A stretch of DNA of 64,000 bases from Symbiodinium natans (lineage: Eukaryota > Sar > Dinophyceae > Suessiales > Symbiodiniaceae). The stretch's first letter is position 1, and each line of letters begins with the position of its first letter. The stretch spans positions 124,001-188,000 of the forward strand of contig CAJNDS010002523.1 in assembly GCA_905221605.1 (NCBI GenBank). Reading direction: 5' to 3'. Made by a program: the position numbers and the translations under genes. The notes under the pieces are model-generated. The model was given only the letters and a program-made list of their open reading frames with translations, was not told where the DNA came from and did no database searches. Shown here in pieces: positions 61,501 through 64,000 of this stretch.

Positions 61501-62980
61501 TGTAAGCTTTCTAAACACCCTGCGAAGCCTGAGACACGGAATGTATATCGAAACGAGGCCTTCACACATTCCGGAATCTTGACTGAGCGTCCCTAATTTC
61601 CAAAGCTCCTCTCAGGGCGGCCTGCTGTTGCAGGGTAATCACCTGGCCAGCAGTTGGAGGTGAGCTGGGAGTTAAGCCCAGGAAACCTGTGCTGCCCGGG
61701 ATTGGTAGCCTGCTGCTGCAATGCCACCGCTCCTGGCTTGTTTGGACCCCCCAACACCTGGTTCCGAAAGAAGTTGATCTTCTCTTCGGCTTTCCGGAGG
61801 TCTCTGCCTGGGCTTTTGATGGCTTCCCTTAGGGTCGGGGCGGTCAAAGGCCCATGTGGCTTCTGCAGTTCAAGGTGGCCATCAGGGAGCGTAAGGTTCA
61901 AGGGCGAACTTCCCAGACATCCGGTGGCCATCGCTGAGGGAGTTCTGGGTCAGCATTCTGCAGAAAGGCCCAAAAAAACTCTCAGCTGAAATCAACACCC
62001 ACACGGAGCTCCACAAACATCCGACTGCCAAAGTATTGCCTCTCCAACCGACAAACACATAACGGGATTCCGATCGGCCCTCTCTAATTGAGAACAACAC
62101 TCAGCTCCTGAGGAACCAGCATAGGCTATAGCGATGTTTCTTCCCCATCAACTTCCACTTAGCTTCGGGCGTAGTCGCTCGACCTCCTTGTCCTGATCTG
62201 GGCCGCGCTCGCCCTGGAAGATGGCAATCAAAGGCACAGGTCTTTTGGTTTAGGACAGTTTAGGGAACGTTCGACGTACATGAACAACTCATGCCCGCCC
62301 ACATGTACTTTATTTGCACATGTTTGTTGCCACGTTCTCTTCCCGTTGGGAACCCGGTTGGGCAATGGTAGTAAGCCTGACGGGCCGGAAGAATGCACTG
62401 AGGGGATGCGCAAACTGCTTCCGTGGAACAGGTTGATGGCGTGGGCCTCAAAATACGGGGGAACTTGCCCTGGAGATCCCTCAACACTCACCTTCGCACA
62501 GAAGAGCCCCGCGCCTGTGGTGGAACAATCATGGTCCCACAGCCTCTGCGAGTTCACCATTCAGTGGGTTGATCCAAAAGTGAGCCCTGAAACCCTGAAC
62601 ACAAAAGACGCCATGTGAAACCCAGACACAGAAGCCCAAAAGTCACTCACGCTGTCGCTTCGATCCGTCCACGAACAACGAACGAGAATTTGCATACATC
62701 ACAGGTGTGAAAAGAAGGAGGAAAAGCGGCTCATGTAGTATATCCTTTAAGCTCACCACCGAAGATATTGCAGAAACCTGCTCAAACTCCAGCACAACAA
62801 AATGCACCCACGCCAGATCACGGAGAGCGGATTGGATCAACTCCGAAGTTTCGATTGGCAAAAGGAAGAGACTGGCAAAAGGAAGGATTTGCAGATACCC
62901 CAGCTAGAGCCCCTCGCAACTGAATCCCAGAGACACTCACACCTAAGAAGCATGATCTGCCAGGAAGGCAGGGGGCCTGA
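58600..62980. other. Region with only weak exon candidates
   Basis: No confident gene. Minus-strand readings GLGSGMTALHLAEAQQ near 60,875-60,820 (ankyrin-like), ATEALPEEIARLRQDD near 60,690-60,640 and SELIQSALRDLAWVHFVVLE near 62,860-62,790 could be exons. None has a paralogue here to test it. Confidence 0.3.
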
Positions 62981-63051
62981 GCCATAAGTTTATGCACAAA
63001 AGAAGCCCTCAACCCTACCCAGGCCAACATCCTAAACCCGCATCTTCTTCC

Positions 63052-63717
63052 TTAATAACACGACACCCAAAGACTAAATGCAGCCACCACAAGGCGACAC
63101 TGCGCAAAGACGCGGTGAACAGCGAGGCCGCGACTCTGCAATGGGGCGGCTGAGGGGGCAGTAGCAGCTAGAGCTTGCTGCGCCTGGTTCAAGACTGCGG
63201 AATAAGTAGACCTCCCGACCCTCAGATATAGGAAGAACTGAAAGACAAGGAAACAAAATTTGAGGATTCTACAGGCCTGGCTCGGATTTGGGTTGCGGGC
63301 ACAGCCGATTACAAGGTTGCGAGGCATACGCACAAGAAATGCTGGCGCAAAACTTTGAATGTCGGAGCTGGCGAAGGACCAAAACCCAACAGCAGAACAC
63401 CCCTTGTCACAACGCTGATCGGGCCCAAAGATCAGTCTGCCGCAACGACGTGACAGCATCAGGTACGCACCTGCGCTCCGGGCATCGTCGGGGCCACCGC
63501 CACGCCGGCAACGCCTGCAGGTGATCTCTTGCGGGCCCATAGCTCCACATGTTTGCGTTTGCCTTGACAGCCCATGAGCCAATATGGCCAGCTTTAGCAC
63601 GAAGTCTGGGACATTCCCGAAACCTGTCGCAGTACAGCCTTGCCGAACAATGACTCTGACAGGTGCCTGGCGTTGCCGCCCCGGCGGGGCCGCCATAGGC
63701 AGCGTATGGTATGGCAC
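63052..63717 (-). CDS. Possible exons of a further gene
   Basis: Three minus-strand candidates have splice-like edges. 63,717-63,667 (CAG before, GC after) reads AIPYAAYGGPAGAATP. 63,514-63,475 (CTGCAG before, GTGCGT after) reads GVAGVAVAPTMPGAQ. From 63,194 (CCGCAG before) a frame reads LNQAQQALAATAPSAAPLQ to a stop at 63,052. The low-complexity Ala/Gly/Gln composition recalls the tail region of genes B and C, but no motif proves membership. Confidence 0.25.
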   Translation of the reverse strand: MPYHTLPMAAPPGRQRQAPVRVIVRQGCTATGFGNVPDFVLKLAILAHGLSRQTQTCGAMGPQEITCRRCRRGGGPDDARSAGAYLMLSRRCGRLIFGPDQRCDKGCSAVGFWSFASSDIQSFAPAFLVRMPRNLVIGCARNPNPSQACRILKFCFLVFQFFLYLRVGRSTYSAVLNQAQQALAATAPSAAPLQSRGLAVHRVFAQCRLVVAAFSLWVSCY

Positions 63718-63928
63718 CTGTCCCGGGCGCCCTAAGCCCCAAGCCCTCCCGTTGCAGGCATCACTGCCGCATACCCCAAACAAGCCTACTTCCTCCAAAC
63801 CTTGAATACCCTCAACCTCAACCTCATAATGTCGGTTGCTCGAGGCTGCAGAAACAGGGCTCGCCAAGGGCGGCTAAGAATTTGGGCAGGTTGCTGTGGC
63901 TCTGCGAAGCAGCCATCAACTCCAAAAT

Positions 63929-64000
63929 CCTCTCGCTCTCTCACTCTCTCACTCTCACTCTCTGTCTCTCCGTCTCTCTCTCTCTCTCTCTGTCTCTGTC
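63929..64000 (+). repeat. (CT)n tract at window end
   Basis: CTCT/CACT/CTGT repeats running off the window. Confidence 0.9.

Overview
The window looks like nuclear DNA of a dinoflagellate, probably Symbiodiniaceae-like. This is inference from several signs. There are no bacterial operons. Long homopolymers and microsatellites are common. Short interstitial TTTAGGG/CCCTAAA tracts are scattered throughout. Supported genes all lie on the minus strand and are arranged head to tail. They are made of many tiny exons with apparent GC and GA donors as well as GT, and a splice-type AG sits 8-9 nt before the start codon of three paralogous genes, as expected for spliced-leader trans-splicing. No database search was possible; exons were recognised by comparing paralogous copies inside the window.

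Main content: a tandem array of one large gene family on the minus strand. Gene A runs from a start at 11,288 leftward off the window. Gene B runs from 28,030 to a stop at 13,657. Gene C runs from 43,023 to 30,199. A more diverged gene D runs from about 53,156 to 46,544 and seems to lack its 5' end. The repeat unit is about 16.5 kb, judged by the distances between the last exons. The predicted product has a signal peptide, a PAN/Apple-like Cys domain, Cys/Pro-rich and helical exons, and three to five repeats of a three-exon helical module. A glycine-rich hinge, one transmembrane segment, a basic stop-transfer patch and an Ala/Pro- then Gln/Tyr-rich tail follow. It is best read as a type I cell-surface protein with a low-complexity cytoplasmic tail. 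A and B are recent duplicates; C is older and D older still.

Two apparently intron-poor genes sit between the array members. One is a Glu/Arg-rich ORF at 43,667-44,379. The other, at 53,624-55,212, is a FNIP-repeat protein with an N-terminal ubiquitin-like domain. Each is broken by one short tandem duplication (5 bp and 8 bp).

Mobile DNA: an AT-rich element with terminal inverted repeats and a ~290-bp palindrome lies in an intron of gene A (6,106-8,128). Two copies of a TA-flanked MITE-like element lie at 10,515-11,146 and 57,106-57,626; each has its empty site preserved in a paralogous copy. A telomere-type tract at 28,920-28,973 is present upstream of gene B and absent from the matching site upstream of gene A. 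From 55 kb to 63 kb I see mostly repeats and no confident gene; possible exons of another gene appear at 63.1-63.7 kb.
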